64,000 bases of DNA from Halichoerus grypus (GCF_964656455.1 NC_135726.1:1250001-1314000), one strand, 5' to 3'. Numbered from the stretch's first letter, positions 12,221 to 22,969 are shown. A program made the numbers and translations. Notes: a model not told the origin generated them from the sequence alone.

Positions 12221-14156
12221 CGAGCTCTCCCCCTTCCTGACACCCACCCCTTTCCCTTCAAAGCCCCCCAGCCCAGCATCCCCCTTTCCCCAAGCCCCAG
12301 TGGGTGCCTTCCCCACCATGGGCTGTACCCCCTCCCTACAGACCGGGGACCAGGCCTTGATCGCACTCCTGAGCCTTTACTCAGACTGTCCACTTGTGAC
12401 CAGAGGACCTCCTTGCCCTGTGGGGCCCGTGTGGGGGCCTCCCTGTCCGCCAGGACCTCCTCCCTTTCCTGCACACTCCATGGTTCACTCGCGGGTGTGG
12501 TCTGAGCTCCCAGCATGGAGGACACATCCCCGCACACCAACTCATGAGGGTCCAGAGAGTATTCATCAACACGGGGTGTGGGCTCTGTCCCAGCCCCTGC
12601 AGGCCCGAGGTGGGCTACTGTCCCGCTGCTCAGAGGACAGCAGGGACAGAGCCGGCTCAGAGCTGGGTCTGCAACCCTGCCTGGCCCTGCCCACTCCAAG
12701 TGCGGTGGGGGCCTCTCATGCCCAGGGCAGGGGGGGGGGGGGACGAGACCACACCGGGGACAGGGAAGCGAAAGGCGGCCTCTCCCTGCCTCGGGGCCGC
12801 GTGGCCGGGCCGGCTGAGGGGTGCAGTGCCTTTCTGGCCGGAGAGCGGCTCCTTGTGGACCCCGCTGACACCCCACTTCCCAGAGGAACCCAGGCTGCCG
12901 GGCGGGCGGAGGACGCTACGGCTGGCCCTCTGCGTGCTGGCCCCCCGTGAAGCTACGGCTCTCCCTAGCTCCAGCATGGACAGGAGGAAACGGGGGCCCC
13001 AAGAGGTCAGGGACACAGTCCACAGTCACTCGGCAAAGCTGGACCCAGGCCGGGGCAGGTGTGCTCGGGGGTCTGTGATCCTGCCTCTCAGCACAGCTAC
13101 GCCGGGGTGGGGGGGCTCCCACGGGACCAGTCACGCTCGAGAGCTAAGCCAACAGAGCTCACAACTCTTTCAAATGAAGACACATCCCTGAGCACCTCCC
13201 CGAGCACCTCCCCAGACTGCTTTTGGAGCTCCGGGGCCAGCAGGTATCCGGTGGGGCAGGCACGGGCCTAGGAGACCGTGGGCCCCTCACGCGTCCCGGA
13301 CCCGCACTCTAGCGTTGAGGACGTCCTTTCGCATCCAAGACCTCCCCTGTGTTGGTGGTGTGTCCAGGCCCCCCTGGGAGGCCGCCTTCTTGCCCGGTGC
13401 CCTGGGGGTGCCTCCTGGGGGTGCTCGCGACCGTCTGCTCTGGGCCTTGACCACCGGAAGGGCAGCTCCTCTGCACACGCTATGCTGCGGCCGAGAGGCC
13501 CTGAGGCCCGGTCTCTGCTGGGCTGTGGTCACCGGCTCCTGGGCCTCCCTGGGTGGTGGGTCCCAGCAGGAGCAAAGGGGGTCCGTGAGAGCCCCAGGAG
13601 CCCTGGCTAGCAGATGGCAGCCAGAGAGGGGAGGTGGGGACGAGCAGCGTGTGCCGTGCCAGGTGCGTGCTCAGCCCTACGCTCTGTGAGGTGACCGAGG
13701 CCCACCTTGTGCAGGCTGGGTGGGAAACGGAGGCTTGGGGCCCAGCCACTCCCCCAAAACCAGACAGTGCACAGTGCACTGGGGTCCAAGCTAGCCCCTT
13801 CATCCTGGAGGAGAACGGTACCCGGTGTCCCCCAGGCTGGCCCCCCAAGCCCGGTCCCCAAGCCAGGTGGTGGGGCCAGCACTTTTTCCCCATCTGGGGA
13901 CAGAAAAGTGGCGGCCAGCCAGAAGCAAGACACAGACTAAGAGACACAGGGAGGGAGAGAGCCTTGCCCAGGACATGCAGAGGGGCTCAGGGGTCAGACA
14001 AGGGGAGGGGGAGCAGGGCTTCTGGGCAAAGGCCACAGCAGCAGGCCCCCCTCCCGCGGCAGGTCACCGGGCTGGGCACTGCCCTCAGGGACGCCGGCCC
14101 CGCCAGGCCCTGGCAAAGCCCTGCTGCCCCATCGCTGGCACGGGCAGCCCCGCAGA

Positions 14157-14300
14157 GATAAGGATGCAGTGGGCCTCTCTGGCTTCCCTGGCGGACGATA
14201 AGTGTGGCCTGTCCGGGGTCTGATAGGGGGCAGGCACCGCGGCGGTTGGCCAGGGGCGGCTTATCGGCCCATCGCTGCCCACTGCACAGAAATTCCTATC
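14157..14300. promoter_or_regulatory. GATA-motif block, intron 3
   Basis: Five cores in 144 bp: 14,157 (AGATAAG), 14,197 (CGATAAG), 14,222 (TGATAG), 14,262 (reverse CGATAAG) and 14,297 (reverse AGATAGG). The sequence is CpG-containing and unique. It lies about 2 kb into intron 3. Confidence 0.5.
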
Positions 14301-14499
14301 TGCGGAGGCTGAGAGGGAGCCCCCCGGCCCCAGAGGATGCACCCCAGCCCTAAACCACGGCCACCCCAGCTCCAACCCCCCTGCCCTGGGGTCAGCTCCC
14401 AGCCTCTCGGGGCCTCTGGGCCCCCATCTATAAAATGGGGGTGAGGCACTGTGTTGCATCCTGGGATGGCAACTGAAGCTGCTGTTGACACGTCGCAAC

Positions 14500-14650
14500 C
14501 CCTGCTCCGGAGCCAGGCCTGAACCCCCAGAGCCGGGCTTGCACCCTGAGAGCTGTGCTTGCACCCTGGGAGCTGGGTCTGCACCCCAGGAGCCGGTCTG
14601 CACCCCAAAGCTGGGTCTGCACTTCCAGAGCCCGGTCTGCACCCCACTTT
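14500..14650 (+). repeat. Minisatellite, about 23-24 bp unit
   Basis: Six to seven imperfect copies of a unit close to AGAGCCGGGTCTGCACCCC. Copies differ by a few substitutions and small indels. The array overlaps no exon and lies next to MIR sequence on both sides. Confidence 0.75.
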
Positions 14651-14990
14651 GCTGCTTCCCAGCTGGGTGACCTTGGACAAGTCCCTTTGTCACGCTGTGC
14701 CCACCTCAGAGGCTGGTGTGGGGACTGCGTGGTGCTTTCCTCCCCAGGGATGCTCTCCCCGGTGGTTGTGGCCTCAGTCAGGGCCCCTCAGGCACGTGGG
14801 TGGTCCCTGCTCCCCCCACCGCAGCAGGAAGTTTCCTGATAAAGACTGAAATGTGAGGGGTTATGGGGCCCGTGGCAGTGCTGACCTGGCTTCTGGGGGG
14901 GGCGCCTCGTTGTTACCTCATCTGCAGCTGGAGAAACTGAGGCAGGAAGAGCAGTCTGACCACAGGGTCCCTGCCCAGCCCTAAGGCACT
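14640..14990. repeat. MIR fragments, one in each orientation
   Basis: About 14,640-14,735 is sense MIR (GCTGGGTGACCTTGGACAAGTCCC). About 14,910-14,990 is antisense (ACCTCATCTGCAGCTGGAGAAACTGAGGCAGG). Confidence 0.6.
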
Positions 14991-16189
14991 GTGCTGTGTG
15001 CAGAATGGCCCCGGTGCGGACCCAAGCACCCAGGCACCCATGTGGCTTAGCGATGCCTGACTAGGCCCTGAGGGCCTCAAGGACACATGGCCCCATGGCC
15101 CCCCTGGCCAGCTTCTCCTTGGTGGGGACAGGGCACATGGCTGCCGCCTATCTACCAGGACACCTGGGCACCCCCCCGCCATCAATGGGACCCCAAGAAG
15201 TGGGGGGGGACGGCTGAGGGACACAAACCCAGTCTGTTTGAAGGGCAGCGGGCTTACTGTGCTGGGGGCAGCAGAGGGGACCCCCAGCACTGTCTTGCCC
15301 AGGATGCTCGGCTCCTAGACAACACCACGGCCCACCCAGGCGGGAGGGGCTGAGAGCGGACTCGCTTTCCCCGTGGGGTGGGGTCACCATCCTGGTTGTG
15401 AGCGCCAGGCCAACCCCTCCTTCCCATGGCCCTCTGAGGAGGAACGGGGGTCCCCTCTGCCCTGGCAAAGCCCTCCCTGACCCCACAGCAAGGCAAGGCC
15501 CTGCCTATGTGCCCCTTGCCACGGCCCAAGCCACACTCGCATCACCCCTGCACACACACTCTGGGATCATCTGCTCACAGCGGTGTGCGGGCACACGGCA
15601 CGCACTCAGTGAATGCTTCCTGCATGTGCACACGTCTGAGCCAAGGGCCGCCTCGCCCCCGCCCTTGAGGACAAGCCATACCGGTGTCCGGAGATGCAGC
15701 CCCACACCCCCGCACGCCACCCCACTTTCCCCGGAATTATGGAGAGCACCTCTGGTCAGACTTTCGGCTGCAAATTGGTGGTCGGGGCGACGGGTAGCAG
15801 GAAACCACCCTCAGAGCCACGCCCCGCGCTCCAGCACCGGGCAGGTGGGGCCGACGCCTGCCTCCCACGTGACTGCAGCCACCCCACTCCGGCCCGAACC
15901 CCCAGCCCGGGGGGGACGGCCCTCCAGACGCACGCCCACAATGCCTCTCCCCGCCCTCCCCACCTGAGGCTCCTCTTGCCCAGCCAGAGGGGAATGCCTC
16001 CCGGGAGCCCCGCAGCGTGCTGGCACAGCGTGGTGCCCGGCCCCACAGGCTGGCTGGACTTTGGAACGGGCACAGGCCCTGGCCCAGAGGGTCGCCACCG
16101 GCCTCCTCAGCCAGGAGGCAGGGCCTGTCCCACCCAAGCTGCCAGGACAGCAGGCTCCTTGGATTTTCAGAAGGCTGGGCCTCCAGGCC

Positions 16190-16221
16190 CCGACCGACCG
16201 ACCAACCGACCGACCGACCGC
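16190..16221 (-). repeat. (GGTC)n microsatellite just inside the intron 3 donor
   Basis: On the gene strand a GGTC/GGTT tetranucleotide array begins about 13 nt after the exon 3 GTAAAG donor. It has seven or eight units with one interruption. Confidence 0.7.
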
Positions 16222-16234
16222 AGGGGTGCTTTAC

Positions 16235-16360
16235 CTGGCCCGCTCCAGGAGACGCCGGACTCCTCCTCCAGCCTTGTCTCCGACTCCTGCCCCTTCATCT
16301 CCTCGGGGCCTCCTGGGGGCGTGGGGGGCGGTGGCGATGGTGGGGGTGGGGGATTAGCGT
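16235..16360 (-). CDS. ZFPM1: ZFPM1 (FOG1) coding exon 3
   Basis: The 126-nt exon lies between a CTGCAG acceptor and a GTAAAG donor. Spliced to exon 2 it reads DANPPPPPSP, then a proline-rich tract, GGPEEMKGQESE, an acidic run and SWSGP, matching the human ADVNSPPP...GGPKELEGQEPE...SPWSGP region of FOG1. Joined exons 1-3 encode 98 complete residues with one base left over, in the same phase as the previous junctions. The polyproline tract is in the disordered N-terminal region. The next exon (human DELEPVV onward) is not found to the left and must be outside the window. Confidence 0.92.
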
Positions 16361-16555
16361 CTGCAGACAGAAAACACCATCAGGCCCTGCCATCCCTGGG
16401 CGCCGATCCACCCACCTCCCCATCTCGCCCTGTGGCCGGGAGGGAAACTGAGGCCCCAGTGGGTGAGCACGTGCTCAAGGTCACCCCCCACACCCAGGTT
16501 TGTGCTAACGGGGGACAGAGACCTCAATTTTCTCTTTGGCCTTTAAAACCTCTCA

Positions 16556-16608
16556 TCCCCTCATTAATTGCCGCAGTAATTATTCCAGCTGCAGCTAATA
16601 ATTAGAGG
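16556..16608. promoter_or_regulatory. Homeodomain-type TAAT/ATTA cluster, intron 2
   Basis: Within about 50 bp there are several overlapping TAATT/AATTA motifs (TCATTAATTG, AGTAATTATT, GCTAATAATTAG) plus a CAGCTG E-box with an adjacent second CAGCT half. The stretch is markedly AT-rich in a GC-rich intron and lies about 200 bp upstream of exon 3, next to the GATA/CRE block. Confidence 0.45.
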
Positions 16609-16741
16609 GTAGGGTGGCCTAAAGGGCACACGTGCAGGCCCCAGCTCCCTGGTCTCCTCCGCCGGCAGCTGGGGGCCCCTCGAGCCGGGCCCTGCACCCA
16701 ATTCCAGCCCAAAGGGCATATTTGCCTTCCCTGCCGAGCCT

Positions 16742-17389
16742 GATAACTACCGCGGTCCCCAATCGATGAGCTCCCATAAAAGCCCCCCCTTGGTGACGTC
16801 ACGCGCCCGGCAGATTATTAATACCCGAGATAAGAGCTGTGATTAACATCAAATAAATCAATCACACAGTATAAAAGTCCTATTATTTTTGGCTATAAAT
16901 CAACGTGGCTGGCATTTGAGCTCCAGCCCTCGCGCGGGAGCCGCGCTGGGCCTGCCCGAGAGGCAGATACGGCTCCCGCTGCCTTATCTCGCCCATCTCG
17001 GCGTTATCACCGCGGCCTGTGCCAGGTGCAACCCCGGCTGTTTTTTCCAGCTCCTTCCCCGGCCCCGCCCCCACCCCGCGCAGCCCCAGCCCCGGCTAGC
17101 AGATCAGATAAGGGGCCCGGCTCCCCTGGAAAACCACCGGGTCAAAGTCCACCAGCAACAGCCACTTGGCCTTTGGCAGCTCAGGGCGCCCCCGGCAGCA
17201 CACAGCACCTAACAGCGGGGACGATGGTGGCGGTGATAAGGGGCCCCTCACGCACTCCCGCAGCCTCGGCCGCCCAGACACAGATGCGGAAACTGAGGCT
17301 CAGGCAGGGCAGGAGCACGGGCCCGGGGAAGGGCCGGGGGACAGCGGGCTGCACCACTAGCCGCGGTGATGAGGCAGGCGGCAGAGATA
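16742..17389. promoter_or_regulatory. GATA/CRE enhancer candidate upstream of exon 3, intron 2
   Basis: Eight GATA cores: 16,742 (TGATAA), 16,829 (AGATAAG), 16,965 (AGATAC), 16,985 (reverse AGATAAG), 17,005 (reverse TGATAA), 17,107 (AGATAAG), 17,235 (TGATAAG) and 17,386 (AGATAA); seven are full WGATAR. A perfect palindromic CRE, TGACGTCA, lies at 16,794-16,801. An AT-rich core (16,810-16,910) includes GATTAAC, AAATCAATC and TATAAAAG. No repeat family is recognisable. It lies 380-1,030 bp upstream of exon 3 in gene orientation. Confidence 0.55.
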
Positions 17390-18264
17390 ATAGGAATGAC
17401 TGCAAAGCAGCTCCCCGGCCACTGTCGCTGGGTGAGCTGGGGGGAGGGGAGCCTCGGCCCCCGCTCCCGATGAGACTGCCACTGTGGGAAGGGACACCGG
17501 GGCCAGCAGGTCTCAGAGGATGAGGCTCGTTGGGCTCCTGGCCTGTGGTCATCGCGGGGGGCAGGGCACGGATGCTCGGAGACTGGGAAACGCTGGGGGC
17601 GGGGGGTCCACAGTGAGTACGTCTGCCTAGGATCTCCGCTGCCCACTGGCCAGTCCCTCTCGGCCTCTGAAGTGGCAGGTACGCCCTTCTCTGTGCGTCC
17701 TCTGGTCTCTGCTCAGTGTCACCCCCGCCCCATCTCTCCCTTACCCCATCATGTCACCTACTCACTGCCTTCTGAAACGGCCTGCTTTGGGGCTACATCG
17801 CCCCCATCAGACTACGGCCTGGGGGTCACTCAGCCCCCGTGTGCCAAGAGCGTCACGGCCCTGAATGGGGGTAAGACCCCCGGCCACGGCCAGCAGGGGG
17901 GAGGCAGGGAGAGGTGAGTCCGGCTCAGAGCAGGCACACCAGATCCCCCACTAATCCCCCAAGTCAAGTATCCTCCTCAGGAAAACAGGGGTGAGGGTGC
18001 TGACCTCCCCCACGCGTCCACCTCAGGGAGGCCTCTCCTCCCGGGGGTGTCTGCGGGTACGGCTAGAGAAGCTGCCCTCGCTTTGAGGCCCGCTGGGACC
18101 TGTCCAGAGCAGGCTTCCCGATGTCAGGTTGATTCACCTCTGGGTCTCTCCCCACCACCACCCCCACCCCCGAAATTGCCACCAAGAGGGTCCAAGGAAA
18201 GGTTCCAGGTGCCTGGGGCGGGGGGAGCAGGCTCTGTACGAAGGGAAATCAACCTGAATCCAGA

Positions 18265-18370
18265 CCTGGGGGCGGATCACTGCTCGGGTGTTTATAGGCT
18301 GTGTGACCGTGGGCAAGTCCCTTCACCACTCCGGGCCTCAGGCCCTCGTCTGTAAAATGGGGTACAGTGC
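18265..18370 (+). repeat. MIR in intron 2
   Basis: GCTGTGTGACCGTGGGCAAGTCCCTTCACC followed by GTCTGTAAAATGGGGTACAG is a good sense MIR match. Confidence 0.75.
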
Positions 18371-18767
18371 CGAAGCAGGAGAACCTGCTATGCGCTGAGA
18401 CCACGCGGGCTGAGGCCTCGCTGTCCCATCCCACAGACGGTAAACGGAGGCGGGGGAGGGCATGGCTTTCTCGAGGTCACTCAGTGGCCCAGGACTCCCT
18501 GTCCAAGCCTGGACTAGACCTTCCCCATCGAGGCCTTCGTCTGCCCCTCTGTACCAGAAGGGGCTGGACTCCCAAGACCCTCCTCATGCTGAGGGTGTAC
18601 GTGTCTCCCGCGCCCGCCCCTCCAGGCCCCCGGCCGCCAGCTGCCCAGCCACAGGCCCGCAGACGCCAGCAAGCACAAGGCGCACCTCACCGGTGGGGAC
18701 GTGGGAAGGGGTGGGGCAGCGCAGGGCATGAGACGCCGGCCTGTCGTGCACCCACCGCCGGGCTCAC

Positions 18768-18896
18768 CTGGACTGGAAGGGCTCAGGGGCTCGGGCTCTC
18801 CCGCGGCCTCGGGCTCCGGTGTTCCGGCCTCCCGCTCTGGGCAGCTGGCGTCCATGGCCTGAGCCTCTTCCGTAGCTTCCACGTCTCCAAGGGAAC
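18768..18896 (-). CDS. ZFPM1: ZFPM1 (FOG1) coding exon 2
   Basis: The 129-nt exon begins after a CTGCAG acceptor and ends at a GTGAGC donor. Joined to exon 1 it completes Arg14 and reads SLGDVEATEEAQ and onward, matching the SLGDMEAREE segment of human FOG1. It then runs through an acidic, Pro/Glu-rich stretch ending in LSPSSP. It encodes 42 whole codons after the shared Arg and leaves one base, so both boundaries are phase 1. The acidic segment appears about ten residues longer than the human one as I remember it. There is no domain; it is part of the disordered N-terminal region before the fingers. Confidence 0.93.
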
Positions 18897-21751
18897 CTGC
18901 AGACACAGCCCGAAGGGAATCGTGAGGCTCTGTGGGGCGACGGCCCCCGGACTCCAGACCCCCCCGGGCAGAGGGCCATAGGCTCTGCCACCTCACAGGG
19001 CCAGAGGCCGTGAGCGGCACCCCCAAGACTTGTGCACATCTCACCCTTGTATCACCCCAGTCCCTGCAACAGTTCCAACGCCTGGGGTCACCCTGGCGTC
19101 CCACCCCCACCTCCCCAGCTCTGCAACCTCTCAGCCCACTGACCCCTCTGGCCAGGAGGGTGGTCCTGGCCCATCCCGGGGTCTCCCCTCCGCTCTGTTC
19201 CAAGCTCTGGGAGCAGCCACGGTGCCTCTTCCGGTTCAGGGGGCTCCTGGGGGCTGTATGGACCACAGCCCTCGCCTCCCCCTTGCCAACCCCCTCAGGG
19301 GGTTCACGAAGCCCCAGTGCGTATGCACAGCCCCTAAGACGTGAGGGTAAATCTCTCCTGGGCCCAGACAAGCTCCCCGAGAAGCTCTCCACACTCAGGT
19401 ACCGAGGTTTGGGAGCTTCGTGAGGGTGGGCCCGTGTGCGGGGCCCATGAAGTGCTCAGAACACCTGGCTACGGGAATGCGTGCTTGATGGGGCGCAGGT
19501 GCGGGCGGGCACAGGTGTCGGCGGTCAGCCTCTGGGACCGGAGGGCCTCAGGCCTGCAGCCCCTGATTCCAATCGTCACCTTCCCCAGGAGGCCCTTGCA
19601 GGTCTGCTCCACGGAGCCCCCTTACAGCTGAGAAGGTGGACTCAGAGCCCAGAGACTTCCTGGGAGAGGAGGGAAGCCAGACCCGCCAGGGCAGCACCCT
19701 CCATCAGACCGGCGCGTCCGGGGGAGGGCGGGCAGAGGGGAGAGTGGTGAGCAGGTGTCCCTCCTTATTCTGCTCTCCAAATCTCCCCAGGCCCCTTGTG
19801 GCTGGTTCAGCCTGGGCCCTGAGGCCTGGAGACAGGTGCTGGGGCTGAAGCTGCCTCCTGCCCTAGTTACCTTCCCAAATGGCTCCTCTAGCCACCTGTC
19901 CTGCCCCCCCGGTGCCCCCTCCCTCCCCCCAGTCATCAGGGAGATGATGCCCATCATCTGGGCGTGGCCATGGGGCAGGGTCCTGACTCACAGACCCCTG
20001 CTCAGCCCAGGCTGCCAACCACACAGCAGCCAGGCCCTCTTGCTGCTGAAGAAACATCTGGAAGTCATCTGTAAACGACAATATCTGCAAATCCACATGT
20101 CGGGGGTGCCTGATGGGGCCGAATGGGGCTAGCTCTTGCTGGCATTGGGGGCAGAGGCATTCGGAATGGAAGGGCCACCTCTCAGGGGCTGAGCTCCCCA
20201 TCCCTGGAGGCAAGCAAGCAGCAGCTGATGGAGATCTGACTGGGATTCATGCCTCTGTGACCTTTTCTACATCACGACCCCCGTGGGGATCTGGTGAAAG
20301 CCAGTATCTTCTCCCCAGAAAACACAGAGGCCAAAACGTGCCGTTTCAGGGACTTCTCAGCAAACCCCTAGTCTTCTTCTGGTGCCCTCCCTCAGTCCCT
20401 CCTTCCCTGTATTTCCCCAGGGGTGAAACCTGGTGCCACCAGCCAGCTCCACCGCGGGCCACAGGAGCTGGCTCAGGGCAGTGGTCCAGGGAGACGATGA
20501 TAGAAGGAGCAATGTGAGAAACGAGGCTCCACCTGACTTTCCGAATGTAGCAATTTCCACGGGGCAGGGAGGTGGGCAAGCTGGTTTTGTCTGCCTTCCA
20601 GCTCAAATCCCTGGTCACTGGCAGACGGCGGCCGGCTACAGTAAGGAAAACCGAGCGTTCCCGGTGGGGCGGATGCCCTTCCTGCCTCCCGCCAACATGT
20701 GGGGCGGACACCGCTCCAGGAGGCAGAAGTGCCCAGGACGTCGAGCCTCTGCGGGGGACTCCCAGGCCTGCTGGGGAGACCGTCAAAGAACAACAGACGG
20801 GCCCCAAACAGGAAACAACAGATTATAAGTGCTGGGAGGGAGGGGGGCACACGAGGGAGGAGAGAGCAGGGGTGATGGCACGAGCAGAGCGCAGAGGGGA
20901 CAGACAGCCGGGAATGCGGCTCCGGATGGAGGGCCTGGGGCTGGACAGGGCTCGGCTTCGAGGCTGGAGAGAGGCCAGCGCAAGGAGCGGATCCTCATCC
21001 CAGAGGCACTGGAGGGCCCTAGGGAGTCCCCGGCAGGGTTGTTTCCCGGCTGCGGCCGTCTGGACTCCAGCTCCGGACCTGAGTCCCAGCCTCCCCGGGA
21101 CACCCCGGAGCCGTAATTACAGGAGATGGGCTGCTCACCACGCCGTGGCCGGGCCGAGACCGCACAGAACCAGCCCCAGGCCAAGTCCTGTGCTTTCTTG
21201 TCAACGCACCCACATGGACAGACGAGCCTCTGAGGTGGACTGGGCACAGCCCAGCTGGTCCAACGTGGCCCCTGGGACAGGTGGGAGGCCCGACCTGCCG
21301 TGGCCTGCCTTGGCATGCATCTGGGCAGGAAAGCAGAGGCTGCGGGAGAGGCTGGCCTCAAGCTGCCCCGCCTGTGGGGTTGGTGCTGGGCAGGTACCAC
21401 TGGTCACGGTGGCCAGCGGCCTGGCAGCCATCCCAGCCTCGGTGGGCAGCACAAAGGCCTCTGGGGTCAGCCTGAGACGGCTTGTGCCTCCTGGGCTCAT
21501 GAAGCTCCAAGGGGACGGACCGTAGCTGAATGGCCATAGGACCTCAGGGCCTCAGTCACCTGCTCTGGTGAACGGGTACGAAGCCACTTGCTCTCAGCGC
21601 CCGCAGGGACCAGAGCGTCGGGGCAGAGCTGACGCCCCCCTCCCCACCCCTGCCCGACCCAGGGATGCAGCTCCGACTGTCAGGGCCCCGCTCAGGCGGG
21701 CCTCAGCCACCCAGGGAGGCCCCAAGCTCGTGGCGGGTCCGTTTATGGGAG

Positions 21752-21905
21752 AACAAAGGCCCCCGCGCCGCACAAAGGCGTGACGACGAGCGTGAAGAAA
21801 GGCTGCCGGGCTGCAGCAATTTATTCTAATGCCGCTAATTCAGTTCCAGCACAATTAAACCCGCTCTGATAATGTCGGAGACAGCCGCCAACCAGCAAAT
21901 CGCTC
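21752..21905. promoter_or_regulatory. SOX/TAAT/GATA-motif block, intron 1
   Basis: AACAAAGG at 21,752 and CACAAAGG at 21,771 (SOX-type, 19 bp apart) are followed by several TAAT/ATTA homeodomain-type motifs at about 21,825-21,858 and a TGATAA at 21,868. The mix of CpG-rich and AT-rich unique sequence resembles a conserved non-coding element. Confidence 0.4.
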
Positions 21906-22164
21906 CGAGCCCATGAGGGTACGTGTCACGGCCAAGGCTGAGCCGTGCCTGCCTCCGCACCCCAAGAGCGTGCCATCCCGCCCCCGGGTCACCCTGGGGT
22001 CCCACTCCACCGGGGGCTTGGGGAGGAGGGTTCCTCCACCGGCCACCCAGCAGAGAGACGCTGCTGCTTCCCCGGCTGCCCTGGGCCAGGAATGAGCCCC
22101 GCCTGGCCCCTGGGGGATGCTCTCTGGCAAAGATCCCAACAGCTAGTCCAGGCCAATCCATGCA

Positions 22165-22310
22165 AGACAGGTGTCCGTGCGGTGTGACCTCAGGCAAGTC
22201 ACTCTACCTCTCTGTGCTCGGAAACCACAACAGCTCCTATGTCACAGGGTGAAGCGTGTAGTAAGTACGCACCAAACATCATTAGCTGTCACCTGCTGCG
22301 CAGCAGGGCC
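22165..22310 (+). repeat. MIR
   Basis: GTGTGACCTCAGGCAAGTCACTCTACCTCTCTGTGCTC and the tail with GTAGTAAGTACGCACC. Confidence 0.75.
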
Positions 22311-22499
22311 TGGGGAATGGGGTGGGGGGCGTGCGGTTATTGAGCATCATCTGTCGTACACCAGCCCTGTGCTCAGCATTTTACAACGTTCTCCTTTAAC
22401 CACCCCGGCCCGGTGGCCCAGACTGTAGGGGTGGTGGGGAAAGCGTGTGTGGACTGCACAGGGGTACGGAGGGGGCCGGCGGGGCCCTGAGCCGGTCAT

Positions 22500-22640
22500 G
22501 ATGGGCAGATCTCCTCCCAGCTTCTCAACACCACCCAGAGGTCACGCCCACTTTGCAGATGAGTAAACTGAGGCCCAGCAAGGTGAAGTGACTTGCCCAT
22601 GGCCCCCGTGAGGAAGCAGTGGAGGGGGCGGGCAGGGCAG
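22500..22640 (-). repeat. MIR
   Basis: CTTTGCAGATGAGTAAACTGAGGCCCAGCAAGGTGAAGTGACTTGCCCATGG is the antisense MIR core. Confidence 0.75.
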
Positions 22641-22792
22641 GACCCTCCCCAGACATGCTGCCCCTGCAGACGTGGCTCAGGCAAAGCCGCCTCTGCACGG
22701 ACGCCTGGATCGAGGGTGACACCGGCCGCACAGCCCAGCAGGGTGGAGAGGCCAGTGCCCAAGGCTGGACCCTGTCTCGGGGTGCCCGTGGT

Positions 22793-22969
22793 GATAATGG
22801 CGGTCACAGAGCTGCCCCCGCTGCCCGGAGCCCCTCAGTTATCACGGCGAGCAGACGCCCCGCGCCGACCCGTCTCCTGCTCATTAAGCCGGACGTGGAA
22901 ATGGAAATGAAAACATAATAGCTATTTGATTGGGGGCGAGATAGTTTGCATATTGGCTGGGCGCTGATA
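22793..22969. promoter_or_regulatory. GATA block with AT-rich core, intron 1
   Basis: Four WGATAR sites in 177 bp: 22,793 (TGATAA), 22,840 (reverse TGATAA), 22,940 (AGATAG) and 22,966 (TGATAG). Between them is an AT-rich segment with GGAAATGGAAATGAAAAC and an octamer-like TTTGCATA near 22,946. The block continues into AT-rich unique sequence to about 23,030. Confidence 0.5.

Larger units (their letters stand above)
1..16234 (-). other. ZFPM1: ZFPM1 intron 3, partial (at least 16.2 kb)
   Basis: It begins at the GTAAAG donor and continues past the left edge. I looked for the next FOG1 exon (sequence around GLSWGPFHG, WLRTLPQ, and the finger CKDCGIWY) and did not find it. Contents are MIR and L2 fragments, a CA/GA simple repeat at 1,373-1,440, an AAAT repeat at 7,425-7,450, a minisatellite at 14,500-14,650, several AT-richer islands and GATA-motif blocks listed separately. 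No independent gene is supported. Confidence 0.75.
16361..18767 (-). other. ZFPM1: ZFPM1 intron 2 (2.4 kb)
   Basis: It runs from the GTGAGC donor to a CTGCAG acceptor. The half nearer exon 3 (about 16,540-17,390) is unusual: AT-rich homeodomain-type sequence, a perfect CRE, and eight GATA cores (listed separately). The rest has MIR fragments (for example 18,265-18,370 and about 17,270-17,320), an L2-like piece near 17,690-17,790, and a CTCF-like CCAGCAGGGGG at 17,890. Confidence 0.85.
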
